A DNA stretch of 64,000 nt from Croceimicrobium sp965656185 (GTDB lineage: Bacteria; Bacteroidota; Bacteroidia; Flavobacteriales; Schleiferiaceae), in assembly GCA_965656185.1 (NCBI GenBank), contig CBFHJH010000001.1, positions 62,001-126,000 of the forward strand, given 5' to 3'. The notes below the pieces were generated by a model. It was not told the DNA's origin and ran no database searches. It saw nothing but the letters and a program-made list of their open reading frames with translations. The position numbers were made by a program, and so were the translations under genes. Positions 1 to 7,482 of the stretch are shown here, piece by piece (position 1 is the first letter of the stretch; the number at the start of each line of letters is the position of its first letter).

Positions 1-147
1 CTTTTAGAGCGAATAGATTATCATGCCTTTGGGCGCTTGGCCTTGATGCACTTGAAGGATACCGAGATTAAGCTTTGGGCCCAACTGGCCAGTGAGGCAC
101 AATATGAGCCTGGTAGCTTGTGGGGTTTGAGCATAAAAAAACCCTGA
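1..147 (+). CDS. C-terminal fragment of an unknown protein
   Basis: Frame 1 is open from the window edge to a TGA at 145-147 and gives 48 residues ending in GLSIKKP. The codons look like those of neighbouring genes. Nothing in the fragment identifies a family. The stop codon lies inside the left arm of a terminator hairpin, as expected for a true 3' end, and the gene converges on rplT. Confidence 0.55.
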   Translation, partial: LLERIDYHAFGRLALMHLKDTEIKLWAQLASEAQYEPGSLWGLSIKKP

Positions 148-164
148 CCATTAGGCCAGGGTTT
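139..164. terminator. bidirectional intrinsic terminator
   Basis: An 11-bp stem with one A/C mismatch (AAACCCTGACC against GGCCAGGGTTT) encloses a 4-nt loop. A run of seven A upstream becomes a seven-U tract on the minus strand, so it should end the thrS-infC-rpmI-rplT transcript efficiently. On the plus strand only four T follow, a weaker stop for the gene entering from the left. Confidence 0.8.
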
Positions 165-187
165 TGAAGAGTCAAAAATCGTGTTTA

Positions 188-535
188 TTACTTCTTTACT
201 TTGTCTACGATAGCTTTGAAAGCCTCAGGGTGGTTCATCGCTAGGTCGGCAAGGACTTTACGGTTCAACTCGATCCCATTGCTTTTCACTAAGCCCATAA
301 AGGCAGAGTAAGAAAGGCCATGCTCGCGGGCTCCAGCATTAATACGCTGAATCCATAGAGAACGGAAATTTCTCTTTTTGTTACGACGATCGCGGTAGCT
401 ATAGGTAAGTCCTTTTTCTACGGCGTTTTTCGCAACGGTCCATACATTTTTACGGCGACCAAAGTATCCTTTGGCCATTTTCATCACCTTTTTACGGCGT
501 GCTCTAGATGCTACTGAATTTACTGATCTTGGCAT
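188..535 (-). CDS. rplT: 50S ribosomal protein L20
   Basis: A 115-residue basic protein beginning MPRSVNSVASRARRKK, the conserved L20 N-terminus, with the family core GYFGRRKN, the RDRRNKKRNFR segment and LWIQRINA. It binds 23S rRNA early in 50S assembly. The frame extends seven residues upstream to another ATG, but the conserved start is the internal ATG at 535. It is the last gene of thrS-infC-rpmI-rplT, 86 nt after rpmI, and is followed by a terminator hairpin. In other bacteria L20 represses its own operon, and the spacer before this gene can fold. Confidence 0.97.
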   Translation of the reverse strand: MPRSVNSVASRARRKKVMKMAKGYFGRRKNVWTVAKNAVEKGLTYSYRDRRNKKRNFRSLWIQRINAGAREHGLSYSAFMGLVKSNGIELNRKVLADLAMNHPEAFKAIVDKVKK

Positions 536-554
536 AATTGTTAATTTTTTGTGC

Positions 555-596
555 AAGGCGCTCCCATCTTATAGGGAATCTTGGGTGCCTTACCCA
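555..596 (-). promoter_or_regulatory. alternative hairpins in the rpmI-rplT spacer
   Basis: On the minus strand TGGGT (586-582 side) can pair in two exclusive ways. One is a 5-bp stem between 592-596 and 582-586 with loop GCCTT. The other is a longer bulged stem pairing 582-591 (AAGGC, CCCA) with 555-566 (TGGG, GCCTT). The structure ends about 20 nt before the rplT start. Exclusive folds next to an L20 start would suit autogenous control, but that role is inferred only. Confidence 0.35.
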
Positions 597-621
597 GGGT
601 TAATTAATAACTCGATTAAAC

Positions 622-816
622 TTAAATAGTAAGCTGACGCTTAATGTTTGCTTCGTCAGATTTATCTACTAAACCTGATTGAGTAAGGTTACGCTTTTGC
701 TTGGTCTCCTTTTTGGTAAGGATGTGACTTTTAAAAGCGTGCTTTCTTTTAATTTTACCAGTTCCCGTAAGCTTAAAACGCTTTTTGGCGCTGGATTTTG
801 TTTTCATCTTTGGCAT
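622..816 (-). CDS. rpmI: 50S ribosomal protein L35
   Basis: A 64-residue basic protein starting MPKMKTKSSAKKRFKLTGTG, matching the L35 signature (KTKSSAKKRF, then GKIKRKHAFKSHIL). Length is normal for L35. It sits 31 nt downstream of infC in the conserved infC-rpmI-rplT order and is presumably co-transcribed. Start and end are unambiguous. Confidence 0.97.
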   Translation of the reverse strand: MPKMKTKSSAKKRFKLTGTGKIKRKHAFKSHILTKKETKQKRNLTQSGLVDKSDEANIKRQLTI

Positions 817-847
817 AGCTCTTTCGCTTTTATCTCGATTTTGACTC

Positions 848-1405
848 TTACTTTTTCGGGGCGATCATCATGATCATCCTTTTGCCTTCCAATTTTGGTA
901 AGCTTTCTACCTTACCGAGATCTTCAAGGTCTTGCGCTAAACGCAACAGAAGGATTTCACCTTTGTCTTTAAACACGATCGAACGACCCTTAAAGAAAAC
1001 ATAAGCTTTAAGCTTGGCGCCTTCTTTTAGGAAGTTTTCCGCGTGTTTGCGTTTGAACTCATAATCGTGATCGTCGGTATTGGGACCAAAACGGATTTCT
1101 TTAACTACCGTTTTCTGGGCCTTAGCCGCGATCTCTTTCTGTTTCTTCTTCTGGTCGTAGAGGAATTTCTTGTAATCAATGATCTTTGCTACGGGCGGAT
1201 CTGCCTTTTCGGTAATCACCACTAGGTCTAATCCGCGGTCTTTTGCCATGGATAGGGCTTTGTCTGTTTTGTAGACCCCTACTTCCACGTCTTCCCCAAC
1301 TACACGTAGCTCGGGATAACGAATTTTTTCATTGATCTTGTGTTTGTCTTCTTGAGGCTCTCTGCGAGGTCCTCTGCGTCGATGGTTAAATCTCTTGGCC
1401 AGAAT
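848..1405 (-). CDS. infC: translation initiation factor IF-3 with a non-ATG (AUU) start
   Basis: IF-3 binds the 30S subunit and controls start-codon fidelity. The conserved N-domain (INEKIRYPELRVVGED) and C-domain (GPNTDDHDYEFKRKHAENFL) are both present. In this frame there is no ATG, GTG or TTG between the thrS stop (1420-1418) and the GTG at 1288, and a GTG start would remove most of the N-domain. The best start is ATT at 1405-1403, 12 nt after thrS, giving 185 residues (about MLAKRFNHRRR); CTG at 1402 is the alternative. E. coli infC also starts at AUU, which underlies its autoregulation, so the same control is likely here. Only the exact start is uncertain. Confidence 0.93.
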   Translation of the reverse strand: MLAKRFNHRRRGPRREPQEDKHKINEKIRYPELRVVGEDVEVGVYKTDKALSMAKDRGLDLVVITEKADPPVAKIIDYKKFLYDQKKKQKEIAAKAQKTVVKEIRFGPNTDDHDYEFKRKHAENFLKEGAKLKAYVFFKGRSIVFKDKGEILLLRLAQDLEDLGKVESLPKLEGKRMIMMIAPKK

Positions 1406-1417
1406 TAATCTTTTTAA

Positions 1418-3358
1418 TTATACTTCAAATTCTCCGATTTCGGCAGATATCTCCGCGTCCATCTTTACTATAAAATCTTGTAGACTTAAAGCGCCTAAAT
1501 CTTCGCCGCCGTGCTTGCGAACTGAAACTGTCTCATTTTCAATTTCTTTCTCACCTACAATTAACATGTAAGGGATTTTAGAGACTTCCGCATCGCGAAT
1601 TTTACGCCCGGTTTTCTCTGCACGCTCGTCAACGAGGGCGCGAAGTTCGTAATTTTTAAGCAATCTTGAAACTTTATGGGCATAATCAAGGTATTTATCC
1701 GAAATCGGCAAGATCGCTATTTGCGTGGGCATCAACCATAAAGGGAAATTTCCACCACAATGCTCCAGTAATACCGCTACAAAGCGCTCCATGCTTCCGA
1801 AGGGGGCGCGGTGAATCATAACTGGACGATGACTTTCATTATCGGAACCCTTATACTCTAGTTCGAATCTTTCAGGTAGGTTGTAATCCACTTGAATTGT
1901 ACCTAATTGCCATTGACGACCCAAGGCATCTTTCACCATAAAGTCGAGCTTTGGACCGTAAAAGGCTGCTTCACCGTGCTCTACGATATAATCTAAACCT
2001 TTTTCAACCACTGCTTCCTTTATGGCAGTCTCGGCTTTTTCCCAATTTTCGTCTTTACCAATGTATTTCGAACGGTCTTCCTGGTCACGCAGGGAAACTT
2101 GAGCGGTAAAGTTTTCGAAATCCAGAGTTTTGAAGATATAGAGTACTAGGTCAATTACCTTCTTGAACTCGTCTTTCAGTTGATCGGCAGTACAAAAGAT
2201 ATGCGCATCATCTTGAGTGAATCCTCTTACTCTAGTTAAGCCGTGTAATTCGCCACTCTGCTCATAGCGATAAACCGTACCAAATTCTGCAAAGCGGATC
2301 GGAAGGTCACGGTAGGAGCGTGGTTGACTTTTATAGATTTCGCAGTGATGCGGGCAATTCATCGGTTTTAAGAGGTATTCCTCATTTTCATCCGGAGTAT
2401 GGATGGGCTGGAAGCTATCTTTACCATATTTGGCGTAGTGCCCACTGGTCACGTAAAGTTCTTTATTTCCAATGTGTGGGGTAATTACCGGATCATATCC
2501 TGCGGTGCGCTGAGCTTTTTTCAAGAATTGCTCCAGCCTTTCTCGCAACTCGGCTCCTTTAGGTAACCATAAGGGCAGCCCTTGTCCCACTTTTTGCGAA
2601 AAAGTAAAGAGCTCTAACTCTTTACCCAGTTTTCGGTGATCCCGTTTTTTAGCTTCTTCCAATAGCTCCAAGTACTCTTTCAACATAGATGCTTTAGGGA
2701 AGCTGATACCATAAACCCGAGTGAGTTGCGGATTATGTTCGTTACCGCGCCAGTAGGCTCCGGCTACGCTCATGATCTTAACGGCCTTAATAAAGCCGGT
2801 ATTGGGCAGGTGACCGCCCCGACAGAGGTCGGTAAAATCGGCATGATCACAAAAGGTAATACTGCCGTCTTCTAAGTTCTGAATCAATTCAGTTTTGAAC
2901 TCATTATCCTCGTACATCGATAGCGCTTCGGTCTTAGAAACAGGGCGCATTTGGAAAGCGGACTTCTGACGGGCATTTTCAAGCATAGCCTTTTCAACTT
3001 TTGGAAAATCGGCTTCCCCAAATTCATGTCCGTTGAAATCTACGTCATAATAAAAGCCATTATCGATAGCGGGACCAATGGTAAGTTTGACGCCAGGGTA
3101 TAGTTGCTCAAGGGTTTGCGCTAAAACGTGAGCCGACGAATGCCAAAAAGCCTTCTTGCCCTCATCATCATTCCAGGTGTAAAGTACCAAGTCGCCGTCG
3201 CCGGGTAGGGGAGATTCAGCTTCAACCGTTTCCCCGTTAAAGCTGGCGGATAATACATTGCGAGCCAAGCCATGGCTAATGCTTTTGGCGACATCTAGCG
3301 CAGAGCTGCCTTCCGGAAATTCTTTTACGCTACCATCTGGTAAACCTATTTTGATCAT
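1418..3358 (-). CDS. thrS: threonine--tRNA ligase
   Basis: A 646-residue class II synthetase with the usual ThrRS layout. It has a TGS domain (about 1-63), an editing domain with HSSAH near residue 73 and CRGGH near 184, and a catalytic core (about 270-540). Motif 2 is RVRGFTQDDAHIFC, with zinc ligands in MNCPHHC, DAHIFC and MIHRAPFGS. The anticodon-binding domain is C-terminal. It charges tRNA-Thr and clears Ser-tRNA-Thr. It leads the operon thrS-infC-rpmI-rplT. A TATCTTTG -7 box ends 23 nt before the ATG, which leaves no room for a T-box or long leader. Confidence 0.98.
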   Translation of the reverse strand: MIKIGLPDGSVKEFPEGSSALDVAKSISHGLARNVLSASFNGETVEAESPLPGDGDLVLYTWNDDEGKKAFWHSSAHVLAQTLEQLYPGVKLTIGPAIDNGFYYDVDFNGHEFGEADFPKVEKAMLENARQKSAFQMRPVSKTEALSMYEDNEFKTELIQNLEDGSITFCDHADFTDLCRGGHLPNTGFIKAVKIMSVAGAYWRGNEHNPQLTRVYGISFPKASMLKEYLELLEEAKKRDHRKLGKELELFTFSQKVGQGLPLWLPKGAELRERLEQFLKKAQRTAGYDPVITPHIGNKELYVTSGHYAKYGKDSFQPIHTPDENEEYLLKPMNCPHHCEIYKSQPRSYRDLPIRFAEFGTVYRYEQSGELHGLTRVRGFTQDDAHIFCTADQLKDEFKKVIDLVLYIFKTLDFENFTAQVSLRDQEDRSKYIGKDENWEKAETAIKEAVVEKGLDYIVEHGEAAFYGPKLDFMVKDALGRQWQLGTIQVDYNLPERFELEYKGSDNESHRPVMIHRAPFGSMERFVAVLLEHCGGNFPLWLMPTQIAILPISDKYLDYAHKVSRLLKNYELRALVDERAEKTGRKIRDAEVSKIPYMLIVGEKEIENETVSVRKHGGEDLGALSLQDFIVKMDAEISAEIGEFEV

Positions 3359-3381
3359 GATCCCTGAATTTAATGGGCTGG

Positions 3382-3389
3382 CAAAGATA
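3382..3389 (-). promoter_or_regulatory. -7 promoter box of thrS operon
   Basis: TATCTTTG on the minus strand is an exact TAnnTTTG match, 23 nt upstream of the thrS ATG. No convincing -33 element was found. Confidence 0.6.
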
Positions 3390-3419
3390 GTAAGCCATAT
3401 TCATTGAGAAAGGCTTTTC

Positions 3420-3845
3420 TCATTCTTCAGGATAGCGTTCGGCCATCTTTTTGAAATTTGCTTCGACTAATTGTTTCAAGACCGAAAGATCTACGTCTTC
3501 AAGCTTATTGATGTAGAGGCAGGATTTACCAGTTTTATACTTCCCGAGTTTTTCCAGCTTATCACCAAATTGTTCTAAACCGGTCATGATGTATTAGGAA
3601 AACTTGCCTTTACGCGGAGAAAAACCTCCGCGCATCCAGTCGCCTTCCTGACCACTTTCGTAGCGATAATGATAACTGCCAAAGCCAATTATACTATCGC
3701 CCCACATTTTACCTTTTGCAGAGCTGGCCTCTTCGAAAAGGCTTAATAGCTTTAAAGCCTGCTCTTTTTGTTTCTCATTATTTAGCTTTTTGATAAATTC
3801 AATCACTGAATTGTCATTAAGCTGGGTCTTAGGAGTATAGGCCAT
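3420..3845 (-). pseudogene. DUF1801 protein gene interrupted by one in-frame stop
   Basis: The first part (ATG at 3843-3845, start MAYTPKTQLND) carries the DUF1801 core with YESGQEGDW and GGFSPRKGKFS, then hits TAA at 3596-3594. The same frame continues directly with YIMTGLEQFGDKL, then LGKYKTGKSCLYINKLEDVD, and ends at TGA 3422-3420. DUF1801 proteins normally have Leu-Tyr-Ile-Met here, so TTA to TAA is a one-base change. The full product would be about 141 residues of unknown function. Either it is a recent nonsense mutation, a sequence error, or the 83-residue N-terminal part still has a role. It is divergent from menI. Confidence 0.8.
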
Positions 3846-3903
3846 AGTCTCATTTGTTTGAGGCAAGCTAGTAATTTGCTCGTATTTTAGCCCTTCAATT
3901 GCT

Positions 3904-4338
3904 ATGGAGAAATCAGAAATACTAAAAGCCCTAAATGAGATGAGCAATAATACGCTCATGCGAACTTTAGGGATAGAATATACCGATGTGGATCTCGAAA
4001 AGGGTTACCTCGAAGCTAAAATGCCCGTGGGTCCACAAGTGCATCAACCTATGGGTTTATTACACGGTGGGGCCTCAGCCGCTCTGGCTGAGAGTTTAGG
4101 CAGCGCCGCTAGTGCCATGATGCTAGACCGAGAGAAATTTGCCGTTTTGGGCATCGAGCTTTCATGCAATCACTTAAAGGCCAAACGAAGTGGTGAGGTG
4201 ACCGGACGCGCCCATATCTTGCATAAAGGAAGAAGTACTCATCTGTGGGAAATTGAAATCCGCGATGAGGAAAATAAGCTCATATCGCATTGTAAGCTCA
4301 ATAATATGATTGTCCCGCATCGCAAACAAAAAGGCTAA
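3904..4338 (+). CDS. menI: hotdog-fold thioesterase, probably DHNA-CoA thioesterase
   Basis: A 144-residue PaaI/YdiI-type hotdog protein. GLLHGGASAALAESLGSAAS is the characteristic helix with the catalytic Glu, followed by GIELSCNHLK and GRAHILHKGRSTHLWEIEI. The YdiI/MenI subfamily hydrolyses 1,4-dihydroxy-2-naphthoyl-CoA before MenA prenylation. The gene heads the menaquinone cluster and its stop is one base from the menF ATG, which supports that role over a generic acyl-CoA thioesterase. Confidence 0.85.
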   Translation: MEKSEILKALNEMSNNTLMRTLGIEYTDVDLEKGYLEAKMPVGPQVHQPMGLLHGGASAALAESLGSAASAMMLDREKFAVLGIELSCNHLKAKRSGEVTGRAHILHKGRSTHLWEIEIRDEENKLISHCKLNNMIVPHRKQKG

Positions 4339-4339
4339 A

Positions 4340-5311
4340 ATGAAGGCTTTGGAATATTTTGTAGCGCTTAAAAAACCGCAATCCAATGCGGAGTATTTCG
4401 GCCCAGGCCATGGCGATACAGAGTATTTTCATTTCTCAGACCTTCAGATGAAAAAGCATTTTAAGCTGCCGATCAAAAAGATCGAGCAATGGCCTGAGCT
4501 GGACTATACTTTTAAAGAAGCGGTGCCTGCCCCTGAAAAAGACAAGCAGTTGGCCCTTTATGAGAATGCTATAAAAGATATGCAAGTCGGACTTTTAGAT
4601 AAAGTAGTCTTGAGCCGGGTGGAGCATCATTTAAATTTTAAGAGCGCATTCGAAATATTCAATGCCCTAGCTTTAGAGTATCCAGATGCGGCAGTATACT
4701 TGTTTAGTCATCCAGAAGCAGGCACATGGTTAGGGGCCAGTCCCGAAACCTTACTTTCGCAAAAAGCGGAAAACTTATTTATCGACAGTTTAGCGGGTAC
4801 TAAGCAATGGGCCGATCGTATGGCCTTTTCTGAAAAGGAATTTAATGAACAGGATTTGGTAAGTCACGATATCGCCTCGCTCTTGGAGCAAAGTACCATG
4901 ATTCGAGATTATGAACAGTCGGAGCCTCAGGTAAAAAGAGCCGGAAACCTCGCCCATTTGCATAGTCTTTTTAAAGCTCGCATCAGCGAAAGCTTTGCGC
5001 TCGAAGAATTTTTAAAAGAACTACAACCTACCCCGGCTGTTGGAGGTAGACCTCGCAAGGAAGCACTTAAATATATCGAAGAACATGAGTTGTACCCAAG
5101 ACGATTTTACACCGGTTTTTTTGGTCTAAGTAGCCCACAAGGTGCAGAGCTATGGGTAAATTTAAGGTGCGCTGAACTTTGCGAAGGAAAGCTCCTTTCT
5201 ATTTATGTGGGTGGAGGAATTACCGCCCAAAGTAAGCCAGAGTCGGAGTGGGAGGAGACCGAACACAAAGCTCGCACCATTTTAAATGTATTGACAGACC
5301 CTAATGACTAA
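4340..5311 (+). CDS. menF: isochorismate synthase
   Basis: A 323-residue chorismate-binding enzyme converting chorismate to isochorismate, the entry to menaquinone synthesis. It has DKVVLSR (with the Lys used as general base), GASPETLL, SLAGT, PTPAVGGRPRKEAL, a glutamate-rich ligand helix and RRFYTGFFG. The N-terminal half is shorter than in E. coli MenF, as is common in Bacteroidota. The ATG at 4340 is preferred over a TTG at 4310 because it follows the menI stop by one base. The 3' end overlaps menD by 8 nt, suggesting coupled translation. The downstream genes favour menF over a siderophore-type synthase. Confidence 0.92.
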   Translation: MKALEYFVALKKPQSNAEYFGPGHGDTEYFHFSDLQMKKHFKLPIKKIEQWPELDYTFKEAVPAPEKDKQLALYENAIKDMQVGLLDKVVLSRVEHHLNFKSAFEIFNALALEYPDAAVYLFSHPEAGTWLGASPETLLSQKAENLFIDSLAGTKQWADRMAFSEKEFNEQDLVSHDIASLLEQSTMIRDYEQSEPQVKRAGNLAHLHSLFKARISESFALEEFLKELQPTPAVGGRPRKEALKYIEEHELYPRRFYTGFFGLSSPQGAELWVNLRCAELCEGKLLSIYVGGGITAQSKPESEWEETEHKARTILNVLTDPND

Positions 5312-6977
5312 AACATCTTCATTATACAATGCTCGATTATTAGCGCGGGTGTTAAAAGCACATGGCTGTGAGCATTTGGTAGTGGCGCCGGGAAGCAGGA
5401 ATGCCCCTTTGATTTACGCATGTAGTGCAGAAAATTTTGAAACCTATTCGGTTCCGGATGAGCGTGCCGCTGCCTTCACGGCTATGGGTATGGCGCTAGA
5501 AAGCTCTAAACCAGCCGCGGTGATTTGCACTAGCGGTTCGGCCGCGGCTAATTTTCTACCGGCAGTAACCGAGGCCTTTTATCAAAAGGTACCGCTCATT
5601 GTAATTACGGCAGATCGACCCAAAGAGTGGATCGGGCAAGGAGCGGGGCAGACCATCATGCAGGAAAATCTATTTGGCAAGCACATCTTAGGGGAAGCCA
5701 ATTTAATTCGAGAACCCCAAGATCGGCTTTCGGAAGCCTATAATTTGAGGATTTGCCAGGAAGCACTTTTACATATCAATAGGGGGCCTGTCCATATCAA
5801 TGTACCCTTCGATGAACCACTTTACGAAGAATATCAAGGGGAGCCCGAGGAATTTCGAATTATTCGCCGGCCTCAGACCAAACGCTATTTAGAGCCTGCA
5901 GATTTCAACGAATTGAAACAGGTCTTTAGCGAAGCGAAGCGACCGATGATTTTGGTAGGGCAAATGCCACCGCAGCCTAGATTACATCAGGCACTCAAAA
6001 AGTTAATGGAAAAGCGTCCTTTTCTGTTGCTGAGCGAGACCTTGTCTAATTTGGCCGACTTGCCCGGCGTGCACTCAATCGACCGCTTCTTAAATACACT
6101 GGATGCTGAGGAGAAGCTTAAATTTCAGCCCGATCTTTTAATTAGTCTTGGCGGAGAGGTCGTAAGCAAGATGATCAAAGCGCATTTTCGTCAAGCAGAC
6201 TTTTTTCCCCATTGGCACTTTACCGAAGACCAGGTATTTAAGGATACTTTTCACAAGCTTAGTTTAAACTTAGATTGTGATGCAACCTGGTTTTTTGAGC
6301 ACCTTGCGGCGGAAGTATGCCAATCTCAAAATGATTGGGTAGCACAATGCTGGAGCTGGGAAAGCCAGAAACAGAAGAAGCACTGGGAGTTTTACCAAGG
6401 AGCTCCTTTTAGCGATTTTAAGGTATTTGGTAAGATTTTAGAACAGCTGCCGTCTCAAAGCGTACTACATTGTGCAAATAGCGCAAGTATTCGCTATAGC
6501 CAGCTTTTCGATCATCAGGAGGGTATTCACCATTATGCCAATCGTGGCACTAGTGGAATAGATGGCAGCACTTCCACGGCTATTGGTCACGCCTTAACCA
6601 CCGATAAACAACTTACTTTGGTTAGTGGTGATGTAGCTTTTATGTACGACAATGCCGCTTTTTGGAATGATCGACTCCCAAAAAATCTAAAGATCATTGT
6701 AGTGAATAATCAAGGAGGGAATATTTTTAGGGTAATCAAAGGACCGGATCGTATTCAAGACTTTGAACGCTTTCAAGAAACGGAGCATAAACTAAACTTA
6801 AAAGCGGTAGCCGAACTCTATGATCTTGATTACCTAGTGGCCGAAGATGAGCTTAGTACGGAGAAGTCTCTGAAAGAGCTTTACGCCAAACCAGGCTTGG
6901 CCATTTTAGAAATCAAAAGCAAACGTTTTGAAAGCCCGGAGGTCCTTAAAGACTACTGGCGTTACCTAAAGCAATAG
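5304..6977 (+). CDS. menD: SEPHCHC synthase (2-oxoglutarate decarboxylase)
   Basis: A 557-residue thiamine-diphosphate enzyme joining 2-oxoglutarate to isochorismate. The N-terminal pyrimidine-binding domain has APGSRNAPL, DERAAAFTAMG and CTSGSAAANFLPAV. The C-terminal ThDP/Mg domain has NRGTSGIDGSTSTAIG and SGDVAFMYD followed by VVNNQGGNIF. Length and motif order are typical of MenD. The first eight bases overlap menF, and the stop is one base before the first PH-domain gene. Confidence 0.97.
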   Translation: MTKTSSLYNARLLARVLKAHGCEHLVVAPGSRNAPLIYACSAENFETYSVPDERAAAFTAMGMALESSKPAAVICTSGSAAANFLPAVTEAFYQKVPLIVITADRPKEWIGQGAGQTIMQENLFGKHILGEANLIREPQDRLSEAYNLRICQEALLHINRGPVHINVPFDEPLYEEYQGEPEEFRIIRRPQTKRYLEPADFNELKQVFSEAKRPMILVGQMPPQPRLHQALKKLMEKRPFLLLSETLSNLADLPGVHSIDRFLNTLDAEEKLKFQPDLLISLGGEVVSKMIKAHFRQADFFPHWHFTEDQVFKDTFHKLSLNLDCDATWFFEHLAAEVCQSQNDWVAQCWSWESQKQKKHWEFYQGAPFSDFKVFGKILEQLPSQSVLHCANSASIRYSQLFDHQEGIHHYANRGTSGIDGSTSTAIGHALTTDKQLTLVSGDVAFMYDNAAFWNDRLPKNLKIIVVNNQGGNIFRVIKGPDRIQDFERFQETEHKLNLKAVAELYDLDYLVAEDELSTEKSLKELYAKPGLAILEIKSKRFESPEVLKDYWRYLKQ

Positions 6978-6978
6978 T

Positions 6979-7482
6979 ATGTTATTGGAGAACTTTCAGA
7001 TCGCTAGGACCGATCTACCTCAGTTGGAAGAGCATCAATTTGAGGCTTTGGAACAAGATTACCTTTATTTCCGCATCACCGGAAGGATGTTATTTTTATT
7101 AATGCTTTCGGGCTTTGCTAGCCTTTTTAGCCTTTTCGGCGGATTGAATTTTTGGTATTGGTTAATTCCTGTCTTAGCGCTTAGTTTAATTATGATCTTG
7201 GTTGAGGTCATCGGATTTAAATACCGTGGCTTCTGCTTACGAGAAAAGGATGTTTCATACCGTAGTGGCTGGATCTTCCACTCTATGGTTACGGTTCCGC
7301 TTAATCGAGTACAGCACTGTGAATATAGCCAAGGACCCTTAGGACGCTTATTCGACTTAGCCCAAGTAAAGGTGTTTACGGCCGGTGGAAGCAATTCAGA
7401 TTTGGTTATTCGAGGCCTAAATAAAGATTCAGCCATTCGGCTCAGGGATCAGATCACCAAGTTGAGCAGCAGTTATGAATAA
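6979..7482 (+). CDS. bacterial PH (bPH2) membrane protein, YdbS-like
   Basis: A 167-residue protein with two adjacent membrane segments (about residues 35-75), then a single bPH2 domain with CLREKDVSYRSGWIF, VPLNRVQHCEYSQGPLGRLF and an ending LRDQITKL. This is the YdbS layout of Bacillus. The partner YdbT-like gene follows with an 8-nt overlap (ATGAATAA). YdbS/YdbT-type pairs are linked to envelope or bacteriocin sensitivity, but the biochemical role is unknown. Its place between menD and menA suggests expression with menaquinone genes rather than a direct catalytic role. Confidence 0.85.
   Translation: MLLENFQIARTDLPQLEEHQFEALEQDYLYFRITGRMLFLLMLSGFASLFSLFGGLNFWYWLIPVLALSLIMILVEVIGFKYRGFCLREKDVSYRSGWIFHSMVTVPLNRVQHCEYSQGPLGRLFDLAQVKVFTAGGSNSDLVIRGLNKDSAIRLRDQITKLSSSYE

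Noticed and set aside
536..556. Seven-residue upstream extension of rplT
   Set aside because: L20 proteins start at MPRSV; the extension MHKKLTI is not part of the family.
679..873. 64-residue plus-strand frame opposite rpmI
   Set aside because: It is an antisense shadow of a certain ribosomal protein gene and its translation resembles no protein.
3594..3959. DUF1801 frame starting at 3959
   Set aside because: The first 38 residues are antisense to menI and its upstream region; the family start is at 3845.
7065..7436. 123-residue minus-strand frame opposite the first PH gene
   Set aside because: Antisense to a clear coding gene with a standard fold; no independent start signal.
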